From Vulcanimicrobiota bacterium (GTDB lineage Bacteria; Vulcanimicrobiota; Xenobia; Xenobiales; JADMJV01), in assembly GCA_017307785.1 (NCBI GenBank), contig JAFKGI010000047.1, forward strand, positions 1-58,589: DNA of 58,589 nucleotides, in the 5' to 3' direction. The stretch's first letter is position 1. Every line of letters begins with the position of its first letter. Below, piece after piece: positions 26,010 to 32,760 of the stretch. Below the pieces are notes generated by a model. The model ran no database searches, had not been told where the DNA came from, and saw only the letters and a program-made list of their open reading frames with translations. The translations under genes were made by a program, and so were the position numbers.

Positions 26010-26039
26010 TTGACACCCCTTGGACGGGTGTTATATGGT
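26010..26039 (+). promoter_or_regulatory. Promoter of the large non-coding RNA, with a dyad in the spacer
   Basis: A consensus -35 TTGACA (26010-26015) and -10-like TATATG (26032-26037) are 16 bases apart. The spacer holds the inverted repeat ACACCC (26013-26018) / GGGTGT (26026-26031), placed like an activator or repressor operator. Transcription would begin about 26043-26046. The nearest gene on this strand ends 242 bases earlier, so this promoter most simply serves the RNA. Confidence 0.65.
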
Positions 26040-26098
26040 GCGGACCTCGAAGGCAGTAACGACGCCGGCGAGGCACCGGAACGCAGTATTCCGGCGCG

Positions 26099-26577
26099 CT
26101 GATGAGCGATAGAATCAGGGGTAGTATCCAGACCGAGGATATGGGAGAGTTTCAGCTCCGAAAAACTGAGACAAGGCTCGACGCAAGACGGGTGCCCGTG
26201 AGGGCGCAGGGCGGTCAGGCGCAGGTTGAAAGACCGGCGATAGGCCAACCAATCGCAAGAACCCGAGATGCTTGCGGAACGTCGAGGACCCGGGATGGAA
26301 GGTAGGCGTCCGGGAGGTACTGGCAGACCACATTGTCAGAGCAGTGGCATGTAGGCAACTACATCTTCAGGCCACGTGCGCGGAGCAGCATCGAATTTGC
26401 TCCTGGGCCTAGATTGGTCCTGAGAACCGCGAGGTTGAAAGCTCGCCGGTCGAGGAATCGGGAAACGCACCCGAGGAAAGACCGGAGACACTCAGATGAA
26501 AAGGCGCGAGGACTCGCCGAGACGAGACCTTGTAGAGACCAAATTAGGAGCCTGGTTCGGGTAGGGAGACCAGGGGA
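26099..26577 (+). repeat. Module 1 of the structured RNA
   Basis: It opens with hairpin CTGAT/ATCAG (26099-26103 / 26114-26118), then GGGGTAG, then GTATCC/GGATAT (26124-26129 / 26137-26142). Later the helix CTGAG/CTCAG (26420-26424 / 26491-26495) encloses the motif ACCGCGAGGTTGAAA (26426-26440) and an internal-loop hairpin closed by CCGGTC/GACCGG (26446-26451 / 26480-26485). The module closes with GGAG-CCTGGT/ACCAGG (26551-26556 / 26569-26574). It is the longest module, with extra hairpins at 26192-26207, 26254-26276 and 26344-26375. Confidence 0.7.
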
Positions 26578-26579
26578 CA

Positions 26580-26833
26580 CTGTCTTGTCCCAAAGACAGA
26601 GGTAGTATCCAGACTTTAGCGATACCAGTCGGGCGACATCGGCGTAAGTGATCGAAAGCAGTGTCGCGAGGCTCACGTCATCGTAGCGGACCGCGAGGTT
26701 CAAATGACGCGACGGGAATCGGATGAAAATTCCGAGGAAAGGCGCGCCAAACCGCTACGACCAGAAGGAACTTCGGCAACGAAGCATTCCGATGGACGTG
26801 GGAGCCTGGCCAGGGGACTGGAGGCCAGGGGGT
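26580..26833 (+). repeat. Module 2 of the structured RNA
   Basis: It opens with CTGTCT/AGACAG (26580-26585 / 26594-26599), AGGTAG, then GTATC/GATAC (26605-26609 / 26621-26625). The 9-bp helix TCGTAGCGG/CCGCTACGA encloses ACCGCGAGGTTCAAA (26690-26704) and the hairpin TCGGA/TCCGA. The equivalent helix in module 1 is TCGGG/CCCGA, a compensated pair change. It closes with GGAG-CCTGGCC/GGCCAGG (26805-26811 / 26823-26829), again a paired variant of module 1. Confidence 0.7.
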
Positions 26834-26834
26834 G

Positions 26835-27061
26835 CTGATTCAACCCGAACGGATCAGGGGTAGCTTGCGGAGGTCGCTTCTAGCGAACTCCACCCGAGCA
26901 AGTCGCTGAGCTTTGGCAGCGTGAGTCACGGATGGACGTCAAAGAGAGGCCGAAGCCGGCTTCAGGGACCGCGAGGTGGAAAATCTCGCCGCGGTAAAAA
27001 GCGGTGTAGAACCTGAAGATTGAGCAACGGGAGTCCGGTAATGTGTGGATGGATACCGGAC
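26835..27061 (+). repeat. Module 3 of the structured RNA
   Basis: It opens with CTGAT/ATCAG (26835-26839 / 26853-26857), GGGGTAG, then CTTGC/GCAAG (26864-26868 / 26898-26902) with an inner GGAG/CTCC and TCGCT/AGCGA arm. The helix CTTCAGG/CCTGAAG encloses ACCGCGAGGTGGAAA (26969-26983). It ends with the 8-bp hairpin GTCCGGTA/TACCGGAC instead of the CCTGG arm, just before the terminator. Confidence 0.7.
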
Positions 27062-27063
27062 AG

Positions 27064-27096
27064 AAAAAGCCACTTGAGAAATCAGGTGGCTTTTTT
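27064..27096. terminator. Bidirectional intrinsic terminator of the RNA and of the DUF188 gene
   Basis: AAAAAGCCACTTGA (27064-27077), a GAAA loop, then TCAGGTGGCTTTTTT (27082-27096) form a 14-bp stem with one G-U pair and a U-run on the plus strand; the minus strand has a matching U-run. The stop codon of the convergent DUF188 gene (27082-27084) sits in the 3' arm, so one hairpin ends both transcripts. Confidence 0.9.
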
Positions 27097-27543
27097 CGTT
27101 TCCCGGTGTAAATAGCTGTTGAGCTCGTTGGCGAAGCGTTGAGCGTCCTTCTTGGTGTAGGGAGGCGGCCCGCCGCCGGTGATCATGTCGGCCCCGCGCA
27201 GATCGGCCATCAGATCGCGTAACGCCAGTCGCTCCCGCACGTTCTGTTCATTGTAGAGAGAACCGCGAGGATCGAGCGCGACCGCCCCCTTCGTCACAAC
27301 TCGGCTGGCCAGTGGAATATCGGCGGTCACCACCAGATCGCCCGGACCCGCGCGCTCCACGATCCAGTGGTCGGCCACGTCCGCCCCGGCCTCCACAAGA
27401 ACCGACGAGAGATACGGGCTATCCGGGACCTTCAGGGGCTTATTGGCCACCAGCACCAGAGAGACGCCCGTCCTCTGGGCGGCTCGAAAAAGCAGGTCGC
27501 GCGCATTGGCGGGCAAGGCGTCCCCATCGGCCCAAATCGTCAT
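27082..27543 (-). CDS. UPF0178/DUF188 (YaiI/YqxD) family protein
   Basis: The 153-residue cytosolic protein has the family landmarks IWADGDALP at the start, VVTADIPLASRVV in the middle, and GGGPPPYTKKDAQRFANELNSY at the end. The fold is a PIN-like, NYN-type nuclease domain with conserved aspartates (D7, D74), but activity is unproven. It starts at the ATG at 27543 and is monocistronic. It lies tail to tail with the large RNA and shares its terminator. Confidence 0.93.
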   Translation of the reverse strand: MTIWADGDALPANARDLLFRAAQRTGVSLVLVANKPLKVPDSPYLSSVLVEAGADVADHWIVERAGPGDLVVTADIPLASRVVTKGAVALDPRGSLYNEQNVRERLALRDLMADLRGADMITGGGPPPYTKKDAQRFANELNSYLHRETKKAT

Positions 27544-27729
27544 GGGGCCGACCTTTCCGCGAAAAAGCTTGGACTCCCAGCGTCTGTAACAAAAAAGTTA
27601 ACAAAAACTCTATCGAAAGCCTTGCAACACCCTCGACGCTCGCGGCCAAAAGGGCATAACCGTGCGGATGGACCCACCCAAAGCGCACCATGCAACATGT
27701 TACAAAAGTACTGTACACTCCGCCCGCTC

Positions 27730-27750
27730 ATACTAGTACGATACTAGTAT
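27730..27750. promoter_or_regulatory. Palindromic operator or hairpin covering the start codon of the RsbU-type gene
   Basis: ATACTAGTA (27730-27738), CGA, TACTAGTAT (27742-27750) is a perfect 9-bp dyad, and the gene's ATG (27749) is inside the right arm. A TACACT at 27715-27720 could be the -10 box, giving a very short leader. There is no Shine-Dalgarno. The dyad could be a repressor site or could hide the start codon in the RNA. Confidence 0.5.
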
Positions 27751-28912
27751 GGACGGGTCTACGGCGCGCATTTTGGTGGTTGATGACGCCCCGGAGGTAC
27801 GCTTGCTGGTTCGCGGCGTGCTCGAGAGCGAGAGCTTTACCGTAGACACGGTGGAGACAGCGGCGGCAGCGGTGCAGAGCCTGAAGCGGACTCCGCCCGA
27901 TCTGATGCTCCTGGATTTGGACCTGCCCGACCGGCAGGGGTCGGACCTTTGCCGCGAGCTACGGAGAGAAGGCCTGGATCTACCCATCGTCATGCTCACC
28001 AGTCACAACCTGGGCCACGAACGCGCGGCCGGACTGAACTGCGGAGCCGACGACTACGTGGGCAAGCCCTTTTTACCCGAGGAACTGCTGGCCCGGGTAC
28101 GCGCCCAGTTACGCCGCGAGGAGCGCTTCGAACTGAGAGCGGAACAGTTGTTGAGGGACCGCTGGGACCGCATTCACGGCGGTCTGAAGCTGGTGCAGCG
28201 CAGTCAGCAGCCGTTTTTTAGCGCCAAGCCCTTCGAACACATGGACAGCGCGGTTCGCCATTTTCCCGTCGGGCGGATCGGGGGCGACTTTTATTTACTC
28301 GAATCGATCGACGACTTTCGATACGCGGTGGCCATCGGCGACGTGATGGGCAAAGGGGTGGCTGCCTCGCTCATCATGAGTTGGACTCTGTCGCTGACCC
28401 ACGAACTGATGCACAAGGGCTTTCCTCCGGCCAGACTCATGAGCGAACTCAATCAGAATCTGGGTCAGGACCTGAACGCCATGAACGTTTTCGTGGCCAT
28501 GTTCCTGGGTACCTATGACCGGCGCACGGGTGAGTTCGACTATTGCTCGGCCGGCATCGAACCCCCCATCTGGTTTCGCCACGACAACAAGCATCAGCGA
28601 ATCGAGACCGAAGGCATTCCGGTCGGGGTCATGGGCGGCTTTCCTTATGAGCAGAAGACCATCCGGCCTCATCCCGGGGACCAGCTCTTCCTCTTCACCG
28701 ACGGACTCAACGACTCGGTCGCGGTCGAAGACCAGGATGCTTTGATGCACGCTCTCTTCCGAACCCTCCTGAAAACGCGCGGTCAAGTCGTCAATGACCG
28801 CGCCGAAGCGCTCATGAATCGTTTGCGCCAAAAGACGGACGGCAAACTGACCCTTCGAGACGACCTGACTTTTTTGCTTCTGGAGTTTCCAGGAGGGCAG
28901 GATGCGAACTGA
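27749..28912 (+). CDS. Response regulator with RsbU/SpoIIE-type PP2C phosphatase output
   Basis: The 387-residue protein has a receiver domain (residues 6-120) with acidic residues DD at 12-13, phosphoacceptor D56 and the GADDYVGKPF loop. A linker helix and a PPM/SpoIIE-like phosphatase domain (about 165-385) follow. The metal-binding motifs VGRIGGDFY, IGDVMGKGVAASL, FLFTDGLND and RDDLTF are intact. Such proteins dephosphorylate anti-sigma-factor antagonists in partner-switching pathways. No STAS antagonist or anti-sigma kinase gene is adjacent. It heads the type IV pilus/signalling gene run and overlaps the next histidine kinase by 11 bases. Confidence 0.93.
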   Translation: MDGSTARILVVDDAPEVRLLVRGVLESESFTVDTVETAAAAVQSLKRTPPDLMLLDLDLPDRQGSDLCRELRREGLDLPIVMLTSHNLGHERAAGLNCGADDYVGKPFLPEELLARVRAQLRREERFELRAEQLLRDRWDRIHGGLKLVQRSQQPFFSAKPFEHMDSAVRHFPVGRIGGDFYLLESIDDFRYAVAIGDVMGKGVAASLIMSWTLSLTHELMHKGFPPARLMSELNQNLGQDLNAMNVFVAMFLGTYDRRTGEFDYCSAGIEPPIWFRHDNKHQRIETEGIPVGVMGGFPYEQKTIRPHPGDQLFLFTDGLNDSVAVEDQDALMHALFRTLLKTRGQVVNDRAEALMNRLRQKTDGKLTLRDDLTFLLLEFPGGQDAN

Positions 28913-29570
28913 CGAGCCACTGCGCCATTTCGTCCATTATGCCTCGCACGATCTGCAAGAGCCGCTACGGGCCGTCTCCGGCTACTCCAAGCTGCTTTCC
29001 AGTCATCTCGGGGAGCATGCCGATGCCACCACTCGCCGCCTGCTCGAGCAGATCGTCGGCGGCACCAACAGGATGTCTTCGCTGCTGAAAGACCTGCTCG
29101 ACTTTTCCACGCTGGGAGAACTGGACTGGCAGGTGCAGCGGGTCAACAGCGCCGAGCAATTGACCCGGGCCCGCTCCGACCTCGCTCAAGAAATGCGCAA
29201 CTCCCAGGCGCTCGTCGAACGCGAAGAATTACCCTGGGTGAACGCGGATCCGCTGGCCCTACGCCTGCTTTTTCGTGCCCTGCTGAGCAACGCCATCAAG
29301 TTCCGCCGAGGCAGTCATCCGCACATTCGGGTGGGCTCGCAGGCACAGACGTTCTGGGTGCGCGACGACGGGATCGGCATTGCGCCCGCTTATCATCACC
29401 AGGTTTTCGAACCGTTCCGCCGGCTCCACACGCTGGACGAGCGCCCCGGCCACGGGCTGGGGCTGGCTCTGGCCCAGCGCATCGTGGAGCGTCACGGGGG
29501 GCGCATCTGGATCGAGTCCAATCCTGATTTTGGCATCACCGTCCGCTTTCGGCTGGAGGGTGAGCCATGA
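28902..29570 (+). CDS. Short histidine kinase without sensor domain
   Basis: At 222 residues it consists only of HisKA (H16 in ASHDLQEPLRAVSGY, the phytochrome-type H-box) and a HATPase domain with WVNADPLALRLLFRALLSNAIKF, VRDDGIGI and GHGLGLALAQ. Having no sensor, it probably responds to a partner protein. The overlap with the preceding receiver-phosphatase makes that protein the most likely phosphotransfer target. It overlaps the following pilin-like gene by four bases (ATGA). Confidence 0.93.
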   Translation: MRTDEPLRHFVHYASHDLQEPLRAVSGYSKLLSSHLGEHADATTRRLLEQIVGGTNRMSSLLKDLLDFSTLGELDWQVQRVNSAEQLTRARSDLAQEMRNSQALVEREELPWVNADPLALRLLFRALLSNAIKFRRGSHPHIRVGSQAQTFWVRDDGIGIAPAYHHQVFEPFRRLHTLDERPGHGLGLALAQRIVERHGGRIWIESNPDFGITVRFRLEGEP

Positions 29571-29893
29571 GCTCCATGGTGGAAGTGCTGGTGGCACTTT
29601 CCCTTTTCTTGCTGGCTTTCGTGGTGGTGTTCCGACCGCTGCAACTCAATCATCGCAGTTCCCTGGAGTGCTCCCAGCGACTTCAGGCACTGGCCCTGGC
29701 CAACGACCTGCTCGAGCGGCAGCGTCTGCTCTCCTTCGACAAGATCCTGAATACCTCCGGAGTGCAGGGTATTTACAGCTACACCCTCAGCGTCCGGCAA
29801 CAGACCAACCTGAAGATCCTGCAACTGCAGTTGCGCTGGGGAGACCGAAAGGTGCTCGACTTCGGAACCATGATTTCCGGAGAAGCGCCATGA
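29567..29893 (+). CDS. Type IV pilin-like minor pseudopilin (PilV/GspI type)
   Basis: The 108-residue protein has the pilin N-terminal helix SSMVEVLVALSLFLLAFVVV, including the conserved glutamate at the +5-equivalent position. There is no basic leader and no glycine before the helix: the cleavage position would fall right after the initiator Met. Either it is processed unusually or starts directly as mature protein. The C-terminal part is a short beta-rich domain. Gene order with the next two pilin-like genes matches minor-pilin clusters (PilV, PilW, PilX). Confidence 0.75.
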   Translation: MSSMVEVLVALSLFLLAFVVVFRPLQLNHRSSLECSQRLQALALANDLLERQRLLSFDKILNTSGVQGIYSYTLSVRQQTNLKILQLQLRWGDRKVLDFGTMISGEAP

Positions 29894-30390
29894 AACGACG
29901 CGGGCTGACGCTGGTGGAAATGCTGCTGGCGATGGCCCTTTCCTTTGTCTTGATGGTGGCCATGATCGCCACTCTGCAGGCCGGTCAGCGCACCTTCTTG
30001 TCGGCCCTGGATGCGGTGGCCCTGAGTGACTGTCAATATCGGGTGCCGCGCGAAATCGTGCAGAAACTGACCGCCAGCGGCCGCGAACAGGTAACGCCTG
30101 GAAACGGCAGTTTTGCTTTCGCGGGCGCCTTCGATCAGGCCCACGAATTTCATTTGGATGCGGAGGGTCGTCCCGATTGGCAGGGCCTGACCAGCTACCG
30201 CCTGGAGGGCGACCGTCTGCTTCAGAAAGAGCCCTGGGAAACGCAGCCGCGCACCCTTCTGCGCAACCTGAACGGAGTCTCGCTGCGCGCCACCGGAGGG
30301 GCCTACCTTCTAACTTTAAGCATCGATTACCACGGATACACTCGAGACTTTAGAGGGGATGTCTCGCTATGGGCCGCACCCGTCCACTAA
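29890..30390 (+). CDS. Type IV minor prepilin (PilW/GspJ type)
   Basis: The start at 29890 overlaps the previous stop (ATGA). The 166-residue product has a classic prepilin site MKRRG|LTLVEMLLAMALSF, with cleavage after the glycine and E5 of the mature protein. A predicted globular domain ends in LSIDYHGYTRDFRGDVSLWA. Such minor pilins prime assembly at the pilus tip. It overlaps the next gene by 22 bases. Confidence 0.85.
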   Translation: MKRRGLTLVEMLLAMALSFVLMVAMIATLQAGQRTFLSALDAVALSDCQYRVPREIVQKLTASGREQVTPGNGSFAFAGAFDQAHEFHLDAEGRPDWQGLTSYRLEGDRLLQKEPWETQPRTLLRNLNGVSLRATGGAYLLTLSIDYHGYTRDFRGDVSLWAAPVH

Positions 30391-31247
30391 GCGGCTACGC
30401 CCTGATGATGGCCATCGCCCTGATCGGCACCCTGTTTGTGTTGGGACTGGCCCTGGTGCAGTTCATGACGGCCCAGCGTTCCTTGTTGCGCAAAGCGGAG
30501 GACACCGCGCTGGCCCGTGAAGCCAGCCGAGCGGGTGTCGAGTTTGCTCTGGCCCAACTCCGTGGGGACCCGGGCTGGCGGGATGGTTTTTCGGGACTGC
30601 AGGCTCTGCCCGGCACGCTGGGCAATCTGACGGTCCAGGAACAGGGGTCCCAACTGAAATTGCTCTGCCAGGCCCGCGCCAACCAAACGACGGCCGCCTA
30701 CGCGGCCCTGGTTCGCCCCGCCAGTGTGCTGATGCACAACGACTTCAGTCGCACCGCCTCGGAATGGTATCAGCCTGGCTCTCTCCCGGTCGTGCTGCTG
30801 GGCTTTTATCTGCTCAACCTGAGCCTGGAGGGAGAGGTCGCCGCGGGAGACCCGCTTTGGACCGACTACGAAGCAGAGTTTGAAGTGCTGCTGCCCCAGG
30901 CCACGGGAATCGGCCTGGTGGTGCGGGAGAGTCCGGTGGGAGATTATCTGGTGGACTACAGCCTGCTGCGCGGCAGCCTGCAATTGATCAAGGAATACAA
31001 CGGCAGTCGAACGGTTCTTTCCGAGATTCGCCGCCGCGATCTGCAATTGCCGCACAATTTCAAAATTCGAGCCGACCGGGCCGATCTGACCGTCAGCCTG
31101 GACGGAGAAAAGGTCCTGAGCTATCGCGATGCCGAGCCGCTGAAGAACGGCCGCATCGCCATTCGGCCGCTGCTGAACCTGGTCACATTGGTGGATGAGG
31201 TCACGGTGCGCCAGATTTTTCAGGTGACGGCACAATGGCGCCCCTAG
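30369..31247 (+). CDS. PilX-like minor pilin with a LamG/concanavalin-like C-terminal domain
   Basis: The N-terminal helix SGYALMMAIALIGTLFVLGL is PilX-like, without the usual glutamate. After ~110 residues comes a region (about 130-285) with DFSRTASEWY, WTDYEAEFEVLLPQATGIGL and LDGEKVLSYRDAEPLKNGRI. This resembles a jelly-roll domain of the LamG/3-keto-disaccharide hydrolase family, which often binds sugars. A tip-located carbohydrate-binding pilin is a reasonable inference. The total of 292 residues is long for this family. It overlaps the PilB gene by 13 bases. Confidence 0.72.
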   Translation: MGRTRPLSGYALMMAIALIGTLFVLGLALVQFMTAQRSLLRKAEDTALAREASRAGVEFALAQLRGDPGWRDGFSGLQALPGTLGNLTVQEQGSQLKLLCQARANQTTAAYAALVRPASVLMHNDFSRTASEWYQPGSLPVVLLGFYLLNLSLEGEVAAGDPLWTDYEAEFEVLLPQATGIGLVVRESPVGDYLVDYSLLRGSLQLIKEYNGSRTVLSEIRRRDLQLPHNFKIRADRADLTVSLDGEKVLSYRDAEPLKNGRIAIRPLLNLVTLVDEVTVRQIFQVTAQWRP

Positions 31248-32749
31248 CCGAACTGGCCAACGAGCACGAACTTCCCTTTGTGCATCTGGACCGCTACCGG
31301 GCCGAGCCCGAAGCGGTGGCTCTGGTTCCCTATGAACTGGCCAAGAAAATGCGGGTTCTTCCGCTCTTTTGCGATGAGGGCCGGCTGGCGCTGGCAGTGG
31401 TTCGGGCGGACGACCTGAATTCCCAGGACTACATCTCCCGCTTGACCGGCATGGACGTGCTGGCCGTGCTGGTCGAGGAGGAAGCCCTGGCCCAGGCTTT
31501 GATCCAGTATTACGTGGCCGAAGGTCAGTCCGGTCTGGCCTGGGGCAAACGGGCATCCCAGGCCCTGGACCGCGAAACTCCCGAAGTTCATCGAGCCCTC
31601 AACAGCGGACGGGAAGCTCCGGTCGCACGACTCTTCGAGCATCTGGTGGCGCAGGCCATTCAGTTGCGCGCCAGCGACCTCCATCTGGAGACCAGCGACG
31701 GTCAGCCGCGCCTGCGCTACCGAATCGACGGGGTGCTCAACGATTTTCCAGCGCCGCCGGTCGGGGTCTATCCGGCTCTCATCTCGCGCATCAAAATTTT
31801 AGCCCATCTCGACATTTCCGAGAAGCGACGCCCTCAAGACGGGCGCATCACCCTGGACAATCGAGAACTGCGCGTGTCCATCATTCCCTACCTGGACGGG
31901 GAGGGAGCCGTCATCCGCATTCTCGGAACCGGAGCGGGCGTGCTCACGCTGGAGCAGGTAGGTTTTGCCGACGACATGTTGGTGCGCTATCGTCGCGTGG
32001 TGCGACGTTCCCACGGGCTGTTGCTGGTGACCGGCCCCACCGGGGCCGGCAAGACCACCACCCTCTATGCCAGTCTGGCCGAAATCTCTTCCCCCAAGCG
32101 CAAGCTGGTGACGCTCGAGGATCCGGTCGAATACCGACTCCCTGGAGTGTGCCAGATCCCGATCCGTCCTGAAGTGGATTTCACCTTTGCCGACGGATTG
32201 CGCTCGGTGCTACGCCACGACCCGGACGTTCTCATGATCGGAGAAATCCGCGACCGGGAGTCCGCCGAAATTGCCATTCGGGCCTCGTTGACGGGCCACT
32301 TGATCTTCGCCACCTTACACACCAACACGGCCGCTCAGGCGGTCACTCGACTGATCGATATCGGGGTCACCCCTTATCACGTCATGACCTCTCTGGTCTG
32401 GGTTCTGGCCCAGCGACTGCTCAGGCGGCTCTGTCCGGCCTGCAAACAACCTGCTCAAGACCACGACCTGCGATCCCAACTCCTCCAGGTCGACACCACC
32501 AACAGCTACGAACCCAAGGGCTGCGATCAGTGCGGCAAGCTCGGCTATCACGGACGTCTTCCCGTCTACGAATACCTGGAAATCAGCGACGCCATGCGCT
32601 GCTTGCCGGCCGACGGCAACCTGGCTCAAGCCATCTATCGAACGGCACGTGAAGAAGGTTTTATCAGCGCTCGGGAGCGTGGACTGCAACTTTTTCAGGC
32701 CGGTTTGACTTCCCTCGAAGAGATCGAAAGTCTCGTCTTAGAAATCTAA
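31235..32749 (+). CDS. pilB: Type IV pilus/type II secretion assembly ATPase PilB/GspE
   Basis: The 504-residue cytoplasmic ATPase drives pilin polymerisation. An MshEN-like N-terminal part is followed by a RecA-like core with Walker A GPTGAGKTTT (K273), the Asp box LVTLEDPVEY, Walker B DPDVLMIGEIRD and the His box LTGHLIFATLHTN. The C-terminus carries the tetracysteine zinc motif (CPAC, CDQC) typical of PilB/GspE. No separate PilT retraction ATPase occurs nearby. The following PilC gene begins 12 bases later with a strong ribosome binding site. Confidence 0.96.
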   Translation: MAPLAELANEHELPFVHLDRYRAEPEAVALVPYELAKKMRVLPLFCDEGRLALAVVRADDLNSQDYISRLTGMDVLAVLVEEEALAQALIQYYVAEGQSGLAWGKRASQALDRETPEVHRALNSGREAPVARLFEHLVAQAIQLRASDLHLETSDGQPRLRYRIDGVLNDFPAPPVGVYPALISRIKILAHLDISEKRRPQDGRITLDNRELRVSIIPYLDGEGAVIRILGTGAGVLTLEQVGFADDMLVRYRRVVRRSHGLLLVTGPTGAGKTTTLYASLAEISSPKRKLVTLEDPVEYRLPGVCQIPIRPEVDFTFADGLRSVLRHDPDVLMIGEIRDRESAEIAIRASLTGHLIFATLHTNTAAQAVTRLIDIGVTPYHVMTSLVWVLAQRLLRRLCPACKQPAQDHDLRSQLLQVDTTNSYEPKGCDQCGKLGYHGRLPVYEYLEISDAMRCLPADGNLAQAIYRTAREEGFISARERGLQLFQAGLTSLEEIESLVLEI

Positions 32750-32760
32750 AGGAGGCCCGG

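Larger units (their letters stand above)
26043..27097 (+). ncRNA. Large structured non-coding RNA (~1.05 kb), class unknown
   Basis: No reading frame here is plausible, yet the stretch is full of perfect helices. Examples are ATGTAG-GCAA-CTACAT (26349-26364), CTTCG-GCAA-CGAAG (26771-26784), TCGTAGCGG (26681-26689) with CCGCTACGA (26752-26760), CTTCAGG (26960-26966) with CCTGAAG (27012-27018), and GTCCGGTA (27033-27040) with TACCGGAC (27054-27061). GNRA loops (GUGA, GCAA twice, GAAA in the terminator) and purine-rich internal loops are typical of large ribozyme-like RNAs. The same element order occurs three times (modules about 26099-26577, 26580-26833 and 26835-27061) with helix sequences that differ but remain complementary. 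A promoter precedes it and an intrinsic terminator ends it. It does not match my knowledge of RNase P, tmRNA, group I/II introns or rRNA. Membership of OLE, GOLLD, ROOL or another large class cannot be excluded by eye. Confidence 0.85.

Noticed and set aside
26102..26703. Several 65-115-codon open frames across the RNA region on both strands.
   Set aside because: They are Arg/Ser-rich, lack ribosome binding sites, cross the helices and repeats, and resemble no protein.
26886..26902. AACTCCACCCGAGCAAG resembles a conserved RNase P RNA segment, and GAGGAAAG occurs twice nearby (26472 and 26734 areas).
   Set aside because: The segments are in the wrong order for RNase P, the helix-P4 partner strands are missing, the RNA is nearly three times too long, and this stretch is locally paired (GGAG/CTCC and CTTGC/GCAAG). 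A covariance search would settle it.
26043..27097. Group I or group II intron.
   Set aside because: No domain V-like hairpin, no intron boundary sequences, no encoded maturase or homing endonuclease, and the locus has its own promoter and terminator outside any host gene.
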